From Rhyacophila brunnea (lineage: Eukaryota > Arthropoda > Insecta > Trichoptera > Rhyacophilidae), in contig JAGYXB010001045.1 of NCBI GenBank assembly GCA_022495005.1, positions 248,001-312,000 on the forward strand: a stretch of 64,000 nt of DNA. The letters run 5' to 3'. Below the pieces are notes generated by a model. The model was not told the origin of the DNA. It ran no database searches and saw only the letters and a program-made list of their open reading frames with translations. This document shows, piece after piece, positions 1 through 11,164 of this stretch (position 1 is the first letter of the stretch; every line of letters begins with the position of its first letter). A program made the position numbers and the translations under genes.

Positions 1-666
1 TAGGCAAGTCATATTTATTGGATTTATTGAACTTTATATTTTCAAGATGCCTATATGGATTATAAAATATCAGATACCGTTGAAAATATGCATGTTTTAG
101 ATATTGTTTTAGAATAGAAATTGATCAAAAAAATTAAATGAATAAATCAAAAAAATATATTTTTATCGAAGTTTATTAAAAGTACGAGTATATTGCTGTT
201 AGAATTTTATCTAAGTTGAATGTTAATTTGAACGTCTCGCATAAAAGCTTGGTCCAATTATAATTGTAGAAGTTTAAAATGCTTACCTATAGACATATAG
301 GTACTTATATAAATAATTAAATATTTTAATTATGATTTAAATAAATATTTGTGGATAAGTTTAATTTTCGATCCTTCTACTTTAACTCGGCGCAAAGTAT
401 ATTTTAATGTGGTGTTTACTTATTAAGTTTTAAGTTTGACTTTTAGACAATTTCAAAAGCTCACAATCAAAGAAATCACGATAAAATATTGTTGATTTAG
501 TTTATGACGTAGTTAAGTTGGTAAAATAATTGCTATAACTTATAATAATTTATTCGAATAAGTACTAACTAACAGTGATGTCCCGTTGAGGTAGGCAGGC
601 GGTGTTTTCGATAAGGGCGGGATATTATAGGGGCGACAAATTAAGGTGACAGACCAGTGTTATCAT
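1..666. other. Gene-free AT-rich stretch
   Basis: No reading frame, RNA gene or repeat could be supported here. Because the first visible Culd-like exon opens with two bases of a split codon, this stretch should belong to an upstream intron of that gene. A GC-richer patch at about 570-660 has no recognisable content. Confidence 0.5.
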
Positions 667-1072
667 GCATAATACCGTATCCGGAAATTTGTACGTAAAC
701 AGTTCACTGCAGGACACTTATTCGTGCGCTGCAGTACGTGAAACACGAGATCGTGTAACATTTAATCAAATGACGAGTTCTTCGTTGAAAATTTCATCGT
801 GGAGTATATTTGTACGTTTGCTACTACGTGAAGATGTCTTTACTAGATTAGGTTAGGTTAGGTAAGGGTTAATCTAATTGAAACAGTACTATTTGCAAAA
901 TATAGCCGCATTTTGTAAGATACGTACAAATGTATTCCACGGTGAAATGTTCAACGAAGAACTCGTCATTTGATAAAATGTTATACGAACTCATGTTTCA
1001 CGTACTGCGGCGCACGAATAAGTGTCCCACGATAAACTACATACGTACAACTTACGTGTAACCGCATAATGC
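667..1072. repeat. Fold-back element with a TTAGG triplet in its loop
   Basis: Two arms of about 150 bp, 667-817 and 923-1072, are inverted copies of each other. The best-matched core is GGACACTTATTCGTGCG on the left and its complement on the right, and the match reaches outward to GCATAAT/ATTATGC. The roughly 105 bp loop holds three tandem TTAGG units at 848-862. No coding capacity is seen, so I read it as a non-autonomous fold-back (MITE-like) element. It ends about 48 bp before a mariner insertion. A diverged relative may lie at 37440-37860. Confidence 0.7.
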
Positions 1073-1120
1073 AGAGAAGGAGTTGTGCATACAACTACAT
1101 AAAGTGATACGTCAATACTA

Positions 1121-2421
1121 CGAGGGTGGGTCAATAATTCCTTAGAAAAAAGCAATAAAACAGGTTTTATTTTTGTATTTTTTTTTTATTTCTCAACATT
1201 ATTTCCTTGGAGCTCAATACACTTGGTAAGACGTTTCTCAATTTTTTTAAAACCGTCAGAAAAATAAGTTTTCGGAAGGTCCTCAAAATAAGCATTTGTC
1301 CGATCGATGACTTCTTCATTTGAAAAAAAACGTTGTCCACTTAGCCATTTTTTTAAGTTTGGGAAAAGGAAAAAGTCACTGGGGGCTAAATCTGGCGAAT
1401 ACGGTGGGTGGTCGACCAATTCGAACTTCAATTCTTCAATTTTAGCCATTGATCGTAAACATGTGTGAACACGGGCATTGTCCTGATGAAAGAGGATTTT
1501 TTTCCTGTTTAAATGAGGCCGTTTTTCTTCAATTTTGTTTTTTAGCTGGTCCAATAAAGATGCATAATAATCCCCTGTTATTGTTTTTCCTTTTTCCAAA
1601 TAGTCAACGAAAATAATTTCACGTGCATCCCAAAATACAGTAGCCATAACCTTACCAGCTGATTTTACGGTTTTCGCCTTCTTTGGACATGGTTCGCCTT
1701 TCGCAATCCACTGCTTTGACTGTTCTTTCGTCTCGGGAGTATAGTGGTGTATCCATGTTTTATCTACAGTCACAAAGCGACGAAAAAATTCATCCGGATT
1801 GCGTTGCATGAGCGACAACAGGGCTTTAGAGGCCACCACCCTATTGCGGTTATTGTCGACTGTGAGCAAACGCGGCACCCATCTTGCAGAAATTTTTTCA
1901 TGCCCAATTTGTCATGTAAACTAGAAATGACGCTACCTTTTGAGATCCCTGTAACCTCAATTATCTCACTCAACTTTAATCTTCGGTCACTTAACACCAT
2001 ATCGTGGATTTTATTGATCATTTCTGGTGTAGTCACCTCTACAAGACGTCCTGAGGGTGGTTCATCCTTTGTTGATGTACGACCACGTTTAAATTCATTT
2101 AACCAGTTATAAATAGTTGCAAGTGAAGGAGCAGATATGCCGTGAACTAAATCCAACTCATTTTTTATTTCCTTTGCTGTTAACCCTTTATATTAAAATG
2201 TTTAATAACAGCTCTAAACTCAATTTTCTCCATTTTCCATTTTTCCATTTTCCACAAGCAATTTTTTTTTTATATGTACGAGAAACACACAACAACCCGA
2301 CCAATCTGATTGAAACTTCGCAGCATACTGAATCGGTAGTGCCGCTGCATGAAAACAAACCGCTTACAGTACTAGTCGCGCCACCTGTCGGCTTTTCTAA
2401 GGACTTATTGACCCACCCTCG
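1121..2421 (-). mobile_element. mariner element with intact termini
   Basis: This 1301 bp Tc1/mariner-superfamily transposon has inverted termini. CGAGGGTGGGTCAATAA opens the left end, and the right end is its complement, continuing into a matching CCTTAGAAAA on both sides. A TA dinucleotide flanks each end (1119-1120 and 2422-2423), the duplicated target expected for the superfamily. The length is typical of a full mariner. The single transposase frame runs on the minus strand and is broken, so the copy cannot encode its own enzyme although its ends look usable in trans. Confidence 0.92.
1186..2233 (-). pseudogene. mariner transposase, frameshifted
   Basis: This is a cut-and-paste transposase of about 349 codons if the frame is followed through its breaks. 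The ATG is at 2233-2231 and the stop at 1186-1188. The N-terminal part carries the helix-turn-helix segment (around SLATIYNWLNEFKRG). The C-terminal part has the three catalytic Asp residues in VDKTWIHHY, HQDNARVH and YSPDLAPSDFFLF, with 34 residues between the second and third, the D34D signature of mariner. One frame break lies near 2190 and a second near 1893, in a run of T on the + strand; each is explained by loss of a single base. The catalytic residues themselves are unaltered. Confidence 0.9.
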
Positions 2422-2676
2422 TATCATAATTATTTAGTCTATAATCCAGCTCGTATAGTAGAATTCATTAGTTTAACTATGAATGTTCCAGTTGAGTAGA
2501 GTTTTCAGCCATTATCAATACGTGTTCTCATTCTTGATCATGTAAGATGCTGATGAAAGGGGACGTTGATCACAGTCCCCAAATAGCTCTGTCAATGTCT
2601 AGGTACTTAATATACCAATAGTTTAGGTATGTTATAGGAGATCAGAAAAATAGTGGATACTTTTTCAGTCATATTA

Positions 2677-4260
2677 ATTGAAGATCTTGGCATAAAAACA
2701 GCAAATGTCACAAAACACTTTTTTTTCAGGAGAGGGTAAAAACATAATATCTTGGTTGTGAATTTTTTTTTTATTAATTTGACAATTAGAAATTATAGAG
2801 AAATTGTATATGCACTATATGAATGTAAAAAAAATATTAAATTTATTTTGGTTAAATAGATATTTAAAAAAGAATGAGTGTGACATTTGCTGTTTTTACA
2901 CAATTTTTGGACATTTGTTGTTTTTATTGCAAAATTGAAAAGATCGAAATGTAAATAGTACGACTAAAACTATAATTTTATTAAATAAAATAAAGAATAT
3001 ATATTTCTGTTATTTTTAAATCATAATACAACTTTTAATAAGGTTTGGACATATTATTTATCTATTAACAAACGACTTCAATGTTTCTAAAAAATCAAGA
3101 ATTAAATATTTGAAAAAATGTTTTTATCATGTGCGGGTTAATACTGATTAGCTTCATATTATTATTATTGATTTAATTTAATAAAACACATTTTTTAGTA
3201 CCTACTTATTCCACTTTTAATAAATAAATCTGGACCGGCTTTGTCCGCCTCTGTTGTTCTGCCAACTGTTTTCAACAGTTGAAAATGTCTCTCTAAGGCG
3301 GGCGAAACCTATCCAGATTTCTTTATGAAAAGTGGAAAAAGTACTAAAAAAATGTGTTTTATTAAATTAAATCATTAAAACAATGGATTTCCACCATGGA
3401 TTGATAGTTAACACGAAAAATGAAAACCGATTAGCCTCGTCTGACACCTTCACTGCAAATTAAACGATACATTTATTGGGTTTTGTAAATATTTAGCTAA
3501 TTTTAAAATATTTTTTTATTTAGCTCCTTTCAATGGAACTAATCCACCATTATGTTGTTTTAAATGCAATCGTGACTTGCATTTGATTTTTATTCACTAC
3601 ATTGAATCTATCCCACAGCCTAGAGAGAAACTGAAATGTTCGCAAAGCACTTCTCCCTTACTAGCCTGGTCTATTTTGTACATTATTACTAGCCTGAAAT
3701 GCCAAAGTTTTAACCTATATTTCATATTAAAAAATCTTTTTCTCCGGTCTCTTTAGATTTTATAATGAAGGGCCCAGAATTTTCCTTATTGCATCCAACT
3801 GAACAATAATGAAAGTCACCGTTATTTGGTAAAAACGTTGCATGGTTTTGTTCATTTTTCTCTTTCAAGACGTTTCAGATGTCTATGCTAGTAATATCCA
3901 TGATAAAATATAAAAACAATCATAAGAAAACGTTATAAAAAGCAATAATTAAACGAATCAAGGATAATTTGACAGCTCAGACACTAAATTGTATGGAATG
4001 TATACTAACATTACTAACGCCGCCTGGTGATAAAAGTGTAGAACTACTGGACCTTTGCTGTTTTCACACAAAATGCCTGGACTATTGCTGTTTTTAGAAA
4101 AGTGGCATATTTTTGAGAGCAGATTTGAGGGTCTTATGATTTTTTTTAAAAATATATCTTTGCACAGTTGTATGTAATCATACACAGGGAATATAGAAAT
4201 GCAATAAAACGAAAATGGAAAAAAGTGGACATTTGATGTTTTTATGCCAAGATCTTCAAT
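2677..4260. mobile_element. 1.58 kb TA-flanked non-autonomous element with subterminal repeats
   Basis: The ends are an inverted repeat of about 33 bp: ATTGAAGATCTTGGCATAAA on the left and its complement at 4241-4260, each bordered by TA. Inside, a motif close to GGACATTTGCTGTTTTTA recurs near 2880, 2911, 4052, 4079 and 4227 on the + strand and once inverted at 2693-2712. No transposase frame is seen. A separate fold-back element is nested at 3170-3373. The TA borders suggest mobilisation by a Tc1/mariner-type enzyme, but that is inference. The right end lies about 64 bp before a splice acceptor. Confidence 0.72.
3170..3373. repeat. 204 bp fold-back element nested in the TA-flanked element
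   Basis: Near-palindromic arms of about 60 bp run from GATTTAATTTAATAAAACAC at the left to the complementary GTGTTTTATTAAATTAAATC at the right. The TTTTTTAGTAC and TCTGGA sections also match. The GC-richer centre (about 3230-3310) contains a small hairpin, CAACTGTTTTCAACAGTTG. No coding capacity is seen. Confidence 0.75.
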
Positions 4261-4290
4261 TATTATTTATTTACGTTGTCGTCACCACAA

Positions 4291-4297
4291 TACTAAC
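4291..4297 (+). promoter_or_regulatory. Branch-point sequence TACTAAC before the Culd-like exon
   Basis: TACTAAC stands 27 bases before the first base of the exon at 4325 and is followed by a T-rich tract and TTTTGTAG. It is a perfect match to the strongest branch-site consensus and supports the acceptor assigned at 4324. Confidence 0.6.
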
Positions 4298-4324
4298 AAT
4301 ATATTTTTTTAAATTGTTTTGTAG

Positions 4325-4559
4325 GTCCCCTTCTGAATACTGGATTCCACTTCAACGTCGGAAACTGGCCAGGTCACGTGGAGACGGCTGGATCCAGGAA
4401 TGGGACGTGTGACTGGCTCTTGACTTCTCAATCTCTGCAGAGGTCTGGAGACACTGAAGGGATCTTCTTATCAGTGGCACATTGGTACCCTCCGCATACA
4501 TCGTGTACTTACCTCATGCAAGGACTGCCGAACCAAATTGTGAGGCTGTATTTCCCAAG
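4325..4559 (+). CDS. Culd: Culd-like gene, first visible coding exon (first half of CUB 1)
   Basis: The exon starts after TTTTGTAG with two bases of a split codon, then 77 full codons and two bases (AG) before the donor GTAATA at 4560. Visible residues include the CUB-opening Cys in NGTCDWLL (residue 28 of the visible protein) and the second Cys in HTSCTYLMQG (residue 60), followed by the strand IVRLYFP. The split AG joins T at 16914 to give Ser. The exon is clearly GC-richer than its flanks. It stands about 64 bp after the right end of the TA-flanked element, so most of the upstream intron sequence near its acceptor is transposon-derived. At least one exon must precede it. Confidence 0.85.
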
Positions 4560-4599
4560 GTAATACTACTGATTTAGCCGTACTTTATACTATCCTATA

Positions 4600-4964
4600 C
4601 CTACACATTTTTTTTTATTTAACTACCATATCATCAAAATCTACAAAGAGCATATCTTATTCAAACGAGACCTTATAAAAGGCGACCAGAATATATGTAA
4701 CATTATGCAATATTACATTATATATCGATTCCTTAATCTGCGAACCAGCTAACTGCACTTTTGACCAAACATGAGATTTTGATGACATTTTGTTATTACG
4801 TATGTTTTATATGCATGCACAAAATTTCAAACTCCTAAACTTATAAATAAATGCGTTATCGTTCTTCACACAAAATAGCCAACTGCAGGTTGTATGTCCA
4901 ATGTCATAAATGGAACGACTCCCTTCTGTATATATAATTTTTTTTATATTATATAAATATACAC
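4600..4964. other. Intron 1 start, no feature seen
   Basis: AT-rich intronic sequence between the donor at 4560 and the SINE at 4965. Nothing coding or repeated is recognised. Confidence 0.5.
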
Positions 4965-5187
4965 CCACGGTGGCCGCGCGGCTTAAGCGTTGGATCATCA
5001 TGCCGTGGGTCTCAGGTTCGAATCCTGGGTCTGGCAAGTACACATATTGTTTTTCAATTTGTGTGTGAGTCAGGAGGGTATGGACCTAATAGGTTGACCA
5101 AGTAACTGACATCCATTTCTCGTAAAAAACAAAATCTGTTAATACAAACCTCCACCCTGTGGAGGCCCATGGGAAAAAAATATAAAA
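4965..5187 (+). mobile_element. tRNA-derived SINE
   Basis: The head resembles a tRNA gene, with an A-box-like TGGCCGCGCGG near 4971 and a perfect B-box GGTTCGAATCC near 5023, so it would be transcribed by RNA polymerase III. It is followed by a tRNA-unrelated body of about 130 bp and an A-rich tail (about 5173-5187). Possible short flanking repeats (ATATAAA) border it. A diverged head of the same type is on the minus strand at 53102-53176. It is not a functional tRNA, because no complete acceptor stem and anticodon arm can be folded. Confidence 0.75.
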
Positions 5188-5525
5188 GAGAAGCTAAAAT
5201 AGTGTATTAAGTCATAGTGCAGCTTTTTTAAAAAATAATAATAATCCAAGTGTATCTTTGGAATTGTCAAATTCCACTCGATAGTTTTATTATTAAGTTA
5301 TTTTTCTTTCCTGAACAATTTGACCGAGTGGAGTTAGACGGCTTGCAGATTATGCAGTCCATATTATCCATATTGGTTTTCAGCAGTGGCCAGCCAATAA
5401 CTTTCATTCACGAAGTATTTCGTGATAATATATCGTAAAATAGAGCATACACATTGCCACGTTTGAGATAGCATAATTTTGTATCGTGAGCAACCTATAA
5501 TTATTATAATTTATGGTACTACAAC

Positions 5526-5605
5526 TCTTAGCAGGTCTTTGCCTCCTTCAAAAACTTTCTCTTTCCTAGACGGTTTAGCGCCGAAACTCTCCAGTTGCTT
5601 TGACT
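5526..5605 (-). mobile_element. LINE 3' end fragment
   Basis: The stretch CTTAGCAGGTCTTTGCCTCC and following bases are the complement of 58815-58860, where a LINE reading WRKFLKEAKTC ends. Both copies therefore look like the end of the same RTE-like retroelement frame. Only about 80 bp can be matched. Confidence 0.55.
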
Positions 5606-6399
5606 AAGAATTATTAACACTCCCGTTGCCATGAAGAACTCGCACTTTATTTAGGTCCTTAAATCATAGATACCCCATTTATTATTATATACAGAAAAAT
5701 CTACTTTTAGCTATTTGTAGATAAAATGCTTATACGTAAAAATAAAAATGCACAAGTAGCTTAATTCAATGTTTTCTATATAAAATTAATCAATTCCGAA
5801 AGTCTGATCGATATTTTGATTAGACAGTGATAGTGCTATGTAAAAAGATATACGTTAGAGAAACCCACATAATAGTTTTGTAAAGTGAGACACTATTATG
5901 ATGCTTCGGATGAATTAGCCACCCCCACTCTCCGTGAAATGACAGCGTATGTTGGTTGTTCTATTTAAAACAGATTAAGACACGCCGTGGTTTGGTTATG
6001 ACGTACATTTATCGATGTCCGATTATTATATACGATTATAAGATAATTGCATTTAATATACACATAATAAAATGTTAAACGATGACTAAACAGTATTTAA
6101 AAACATACTTTACCTTTTGAAGCAATCAATTAGCTTTTAAAATGCCCTAAAATGCCAATTTTCTATCGGTCCACTGAGTAGACAGCATGGGAACGCGCGT
6201 AATTTTTTTACCATGGTAAGGGAAAGGTTAAATAAATCTCCTGTGGCGCAGTCCAGGCATCTCAGTTTCGTCCATATTGACATCTTTTTCTAAATTCTAT
6301 GCACGTTGCCAATCTAGTGTAGTATCTGCAATAATTTAATATGCCACATGATATTTTTCCCCCGAAGTGTGTACAGCTCCAAATTTTACCTTGACCTTC

Positions 6400-6610
6400 A
6401 AATGCCATAAACTATCGTTTTAAAGATATCCATATTATTTCTCTCACCCTGTTTGTCGAGTACCCAGAATTTTGATCCATACATTAATACTGAGAACAGG
6501 AGAGTTTTACAAAAAGTTCTTTTGTGGTTTTTTTTGAGCTGCAGCAAACATGGGACTTCGGATAAATTAAAGTAAGCCAAAAATAATAACAGTTCTCCAC
6601 AGTGCAACAA
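6400..6610 (-). mobile_element. RTE-like LINE fragment with an internally inverted 5' piece
   Basis: On the minus strand, 6417-6535 reads KTLLFSVLMYGSKFWVLDKQ then NNMDIF. This is the segment after the reverse transcriptase and matches 57975-58085, which reads KTLLHPVLTYGS and NMDIF. On the + strand, 6547-6605 reads MGLRIN, a stop, then VLHSAT, matching 57726-57790 (MELRINESNTKYMPVLHST). In the donor these two blocks are in the same orientation with the second upstream of the first. Here they are head-to-head, the pattern left by twin priming. Confidence 0.65.
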
Positions 6611-7454
6611 ACTACCGAAATTCGCTTCTGTATTCTGTCACATTCTCTTATATCTTATAGTGTGTGACTTTGATGTCGTATATAGATGACTGCTAAGTCA
6701 TAATTAAAGTAATATTTCAATACGATAATGTTCAACATTTTTTTTCTGCAGGCAAATCTTATGTAGTGCTAGTTCTAGTTTAGTCAAAATGATTCGGGGC
6801 GGGGAATGAAAAAATCTAATAAAAGCTTTTATAATAATTTCTTGAATAAAGGCTTTAAATTCAATGTCTAGACAGATTATTATTTAAGGCGTCTTTGCCG
6901 GACGTCAACGTGACGTGTCGTGTCTTAATAAAAAGTTTTCGTACACTCGCAGAATAATATAACACGAAAAAAATAATATAATATCTCCAACGAATAAGTA
7001 TCCCATTTTCTTTCGCCGGTCTCCAAATTTATGCTCTGAAATTAATATAATCAAGAAATTCAAAGCAAATATTAAATTTTATTCAAAAATCTGATTATTT
7101 AATCTGTTTACTTTGAATATAAAACTCAAAAGTATTTTGTATAAATTAGCATTCTATACGAGATTTTAGCGATAACCATGTTTAAGCCTTGTAAGAAAAA
7201 AAGGTGGGTATCAGTAGTTACCTACCTAAAAAATATTATCGCGTTATATCCGAAGGAAAAGTTTTAATGCTTTTTTTAAGTATTAGCATAATATTCAGTG
7301 AATGTTTAGTTTTGTGACGTGTAGATAGATTTATTATAGGGTGGGTATATTATCTGGGTCCTGCATCAGTTGAAGTACGGCCTTGTGGTGGAGAGGTTGC
7401 AGAAGAAATTTTTGTGACTCTTTTACTTTCGGCTGTATGGATATTATTCGTGGC

Positions 7455-8215
7455 TCTTCTTCTTCTTCTTCGAGGCGCTACAGCTCAAGTTGAGCCCTGG
7501 CCTCCTCCACCGCCGTCCTTCAGCCGGAACGGTCCTCCGCACGTCTTTTCCAGTTCATGATTTTTAGCAGCTGGTTGGCATCTTTTGTAATGTTGTCACC
7601 CCATCGTGTGCGTGGCTTTCCCACTGGCCTTTTCCCCCTTGGGTTTCCTTTGAGAACCTTCTTCGGTATCCGTGACTCAGGCATGCGTTGGTCATGGCCT
7701 GCCCAGTTTAGCCTCTGGAGTTTTATGAAGGTGGAGAGTTTTGAATCTTGGTATAAGTGGCATAGTTCCGTGTTGTACCTAATTCTCCACTCCCCATCAT
7801 CATTCATGGGTCCGTATATCCGCCTCAAGATCTTTCTCTCAAAGCAGTCCACCATTTCAGCTGCTTTCATATTTAGCGTCCATCAGCCCGATTTCCTAAC
7901 TATCGTCTCGTGTGGCACCAGACGACATGACGTAATTGTAACGTCAGCCAATACATGCCGCCCGCTCGAGCGCGTATTGGCTGACGTCACAACTACGTCA
8001 TGTCGTCTGGTGCCACACGAGACGATAGTTAGGAAATCGGGCCCCATCCTGACTCGCACCCATATGCAACGACTGTGCGTATGACGGTTTTATAGAGCCG
8101 GGTCTTAGTTTTTCTGCAATTTCTAGCAATGAGAAGTACGATTTATTTGCAGCGGTTATTCCGGCTTTTATTTCTTCCATTATCCGTGGCTCTATCCAAC
8201 TGAATTTCTTTTAAG
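7455..8215 (-). mobile_element. RTE-like LINE 3' end with (GAA) tail, split by a hairpin insertion
   Basis: The minus strand encodes the C-terminal region of a non-LTR retrotransposon. 8180-8050 reads EEIKAGITAANKSYFSLL and, after a frame change, a TVIRTVVAYGCES-type segment. 7870-7520 reads ERKILRRIYGPMNDDGEW, RLNWAGHDQRMPESRIPKKV, GNPRGKRPVGKPRTRWGDNI and NWKRRAEDRSG. A (GAA)5 tail lies at about 7456-7471 (TTC units on the + strand). These motifs are typical of RTE-related LINE ends. The endonuclease and reverse transcriptase are missing through 5' truncation. A 159 bp hairpin element interrupts it. Confidence 0.8.
7885..8043. repeat. 159 bp near-perfect hairpin element with 5 bp target duplication
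   Basis: The left arm starts AGCCCGATTTCCTAACTATC and the right arm ends with its complement, with the first base differing. The match continues almost unbroken to the centre near CCCGCTCGAGCG, with only three or four differences seen. The direct repeat CCATC flanks it at 7880-7884 and 8044-8048, inside the LINE frame. It has no coding capacity. I read it as a recent, very small non-autonomous DNA element. Confidence 0.85.
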
Positions 8216-8219
8216 TATA

Positions 8220-10690
8220 CTTACGTTCTGTAGCATCATGTATACACCAGTAGCACGTAAGACGATTTTGTATGGCACGCGTTTGAAGATAAAAAAAAAC
8301 ATATAATAATTATAAGAAATGACAGACGCATTGTATAAAAATAGCAGAAAAATAATCTTCAAGAATAAGCATTACGTTGAATTTAAATATGTAATTGCAT
8401 AGCTTGGTTCTTATATTTTATCGCACTAACCTCATCAGGCGGCGGGGAATGCCGCGCCGAAAACCTCTAATTTTGATCGATTTACAATGCTCGAGACCAC
8501 TGTAACGAGAGAAATGCCTCATCTGATCGGAGCAATTTTCTGGTTTCAATTTATTTGTAAATAACTAAACTAATTAATATCTACATTAACAAACAGTTTC
8601 TTTTCTACCCACAACAAAATGACCAAATAATAAACAAAAACTTGGTGAAGCTAGTAGTAGTAGTTCTTGCAGACAGTTTCAAAATTGGTGAACTGAAATG
8701 TATGGCGTAATTTAAAAAAGTGATAAAGCTATATTATGTTTACTATGATGGTCTGTGAGTGGTATCTAGAACTCATGTTGTATTTAGAATTCTCAAAAAC
8801 TATTTTTTCCCATAAAATACTGCTCGGCACGTCAGACAGTCGAAAAATAATATTAGGAAATTTTGGCACGCGTACGTAAAAAGGTTCACCAACCTTGGTC
8901 TATAATAACCTCTGTAATCTATAATAATGATTTCAAACCTGACCTTATATTATTAAGCCCAAAACGAAGTATTGCATGTGTACCTACACCACGTAATGCA
9001 GACACTATGTACCAGTGGCGAAGACTCCATACTAGGCGATTATGTAAAGCCCACCATCTTAAGAAAAATATTTTTTAATTGCATATTGACATATTTATAT
9101 ACTTAATCACTTCATTATCTTATGTTATATAAAAATAATTTATTTTGCCAACGAGAGATGACGTATATGTAGGAATGTATTACAGTATTACACAGTTTAC
9201 AAAACAATCTGCAAACTTATTAAAAAATATACCACAGCGCGCCGAAAATAAATAATAAACGCCGCGACGTCTCGACGTAAATATAGTTCCGATTATGTGT
9301 GAAATAATTCTGAATTTTTTTCGTATGGACTTTACGTCTCGTAACCTAAGCAAGTCTGCTGATTTGTACGAAATAAGGTAAGCTCCTATCGCAAATCCTA
9401 AAACATTCGCGCATAATATTGTTGTCACGTCTGCGCACTTTGTCCAAAATCATTAATAATTAAATAATTAAAAAAAAAATTTTCAACGGCGTTTAATCGA
9501 ATATTAATAAATAAGTATAGATTGTTTTTATAAATAAAAATAAATTTTATCTAATGATTTTTGATGCGTATACATGTTTTCAAAAATACGCAATTTAAAC
9601 ACATCGCTCATTTTTATGTCGTCAATGAGTTTTTGAAGTTTCATTGAATTAGTGTATCGTTGTCATTTACTAGTGTATACCTATTCATTAGTTGTAAATA
9701 TCGTACTATTCTCGTAAGTATACCTGACAAGTGTGCTCTTTTTATCAGATCTCCACAGCCTACCTCTTTCCAAAAGTCACCCTTCGCCACTGCTATGTAC
9801 GGTGGGTACAAGAGAGAAACTTTAAAAGTAGTATATGTAGTAAAATGTGCAATGGTGTATTGTGGAAGTAAAAAAAAAACGAAATAATTAGATACTTGGT
9901 ACTTTTGAATAGCGTCACAAACACACTCAATAACTAATTTATATTTATCCGATGTTATGTTATGGTTTTGACTATTCTCTCGTTAAGTGCCTAACTTCCT
10001 TCCGAGTTTCAGACTCAAGAGTCAAAATACATTCAACCATTTTTTGCTGAAAGTATGTGTATGGCACGAACCATTTTTCCATTTGCGAAATATTTACATT
10101 GTATTTTGAAGTGGGTTCGCAGTCCATCCTATCAATATTATTATTACATACCCACATACGATTATGATTTTAGCGTATATCATTGAAAAACCTTTTCAGC
10201 CCTTGAGTCAAGAGACGAAACCCTTTTTTATCACCCCATTAGTGACTGTACAAAGCGGAGCGTAGCGTTGAATGAACGCTACTTTTACAACCGCTGTCAT
10301 GTACTATGATTGATTTACTTACTTTGATCATCAAGTCAAAAAAATATTTTGATTATTTATTCCTGTAGCGAAAACAAAATAATAAAACAATTTGGTAGAT
10401 ATATGTACGGCGCTTTTATTTAATAATGAAATAAAACCAAATGTTGAAAAAAAATTAAAAGTATTACTTATTATAATTTGCAACGTAACTTAATACAAGA
10501 TGTCAATCGTTGGAAAAAAATCATTACACGTGGTAATTAATTAATAGACCACATACAATAAAATAGATGTATGACAGATAATAATTAAATAATAAGTGTA
10601 GCTATATAATTATAATATTATTCTAATAGTAACTAGGTGCCGCAATAAAATTGACCATGCTTTCTTAGACATCACATCAAATAAGTAGTG
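8220..10690. other. Intronic stretch without recognised features
   Basis: This is Culd-like intron 1. Short open frames at 8863-9078, 9180-9428 and 9660-9887 have no recognisable motif and look like chance. The sequence is AT-rich with scattered GC-richer patches near 8440-8520 and 10250-10310. No repeat shared with the rest of the window was noticed. Confidence 0.5.
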
Positions 10691-10695
10691 TAATT

Positions 10696-11161
10696 TTACA
10701 ACGTTTTTATTAGCTCGTATTCTTATTTGTCTGGTGGTTGTTTATCCAGTACAAATCTTGCAATCGATTTTTAACTAACTTTCCAACTAGCTAGACAGTT
10801 TAAACTTTTAGAATATATCAGAACACGATGTTAATGCATTCTTTTGATACTTTTAGCCATCTTTAAGTAGATTTGAATTCATTTTCAGTTAATTCTGTTT
10901 TGTATGAAAAGTTATTTCGGAAGAAATCCGTAATCCAATACACTATTATTGGTTGCCAGGGACTGGGGTCATAGCAACTAAATTATTAATATATACGTGC
11001 GTTACTATGGAAATCAATATGAATATCAAAATGACATTTCAGTATATTTCTATCAAGTACAAATTTTTTTGATCGTTTAAGCTAGTCAAGTCAAGTTTAT
11101 ATGATTCAACAGAAAATTTAAAAACGTGGTAAGTATATAAAAAGTTCTTTTTATCTTGTAA
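10696..11161 (+). repeat. TTACAA/TTGTAA MITE family, copy 1
   Basis: This non-coding repeat of about 460 bp begins TTACAACGTTTTTATTAGCT and ends TTTTTATCTTGTAA. Shared internal landmarks are GCAATCGATTTTTAACTAAC, TTCAGTTAATTCTGTTTTGT, TAGCAACTAAATTATTAATA and GATCGTTTAAGCTAGT. Four other copies are at 24008-24422, 39245-39704, 40563-41012 and 42198-42676. Only the six outermost bases are an inverted repeat; a second inverted pair (ACAACGTTTTT and AAAACGT) lies internal to the right end. Confidence 0.85.
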
Positions 11162-11164
11162 TTA

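Noticed and set aside
848..862. TTAGG repeats as a telomere or interstitial telomeric site
   Set aside because: Only three units, located symmetrically in the loop of a fold-back element. No longer array is present.
4965..5036. Functional tRNA gene
   Set aside because: A- and B-boxes are present but no complete acceptor stem forms, and a SINE body with an A tail follows.
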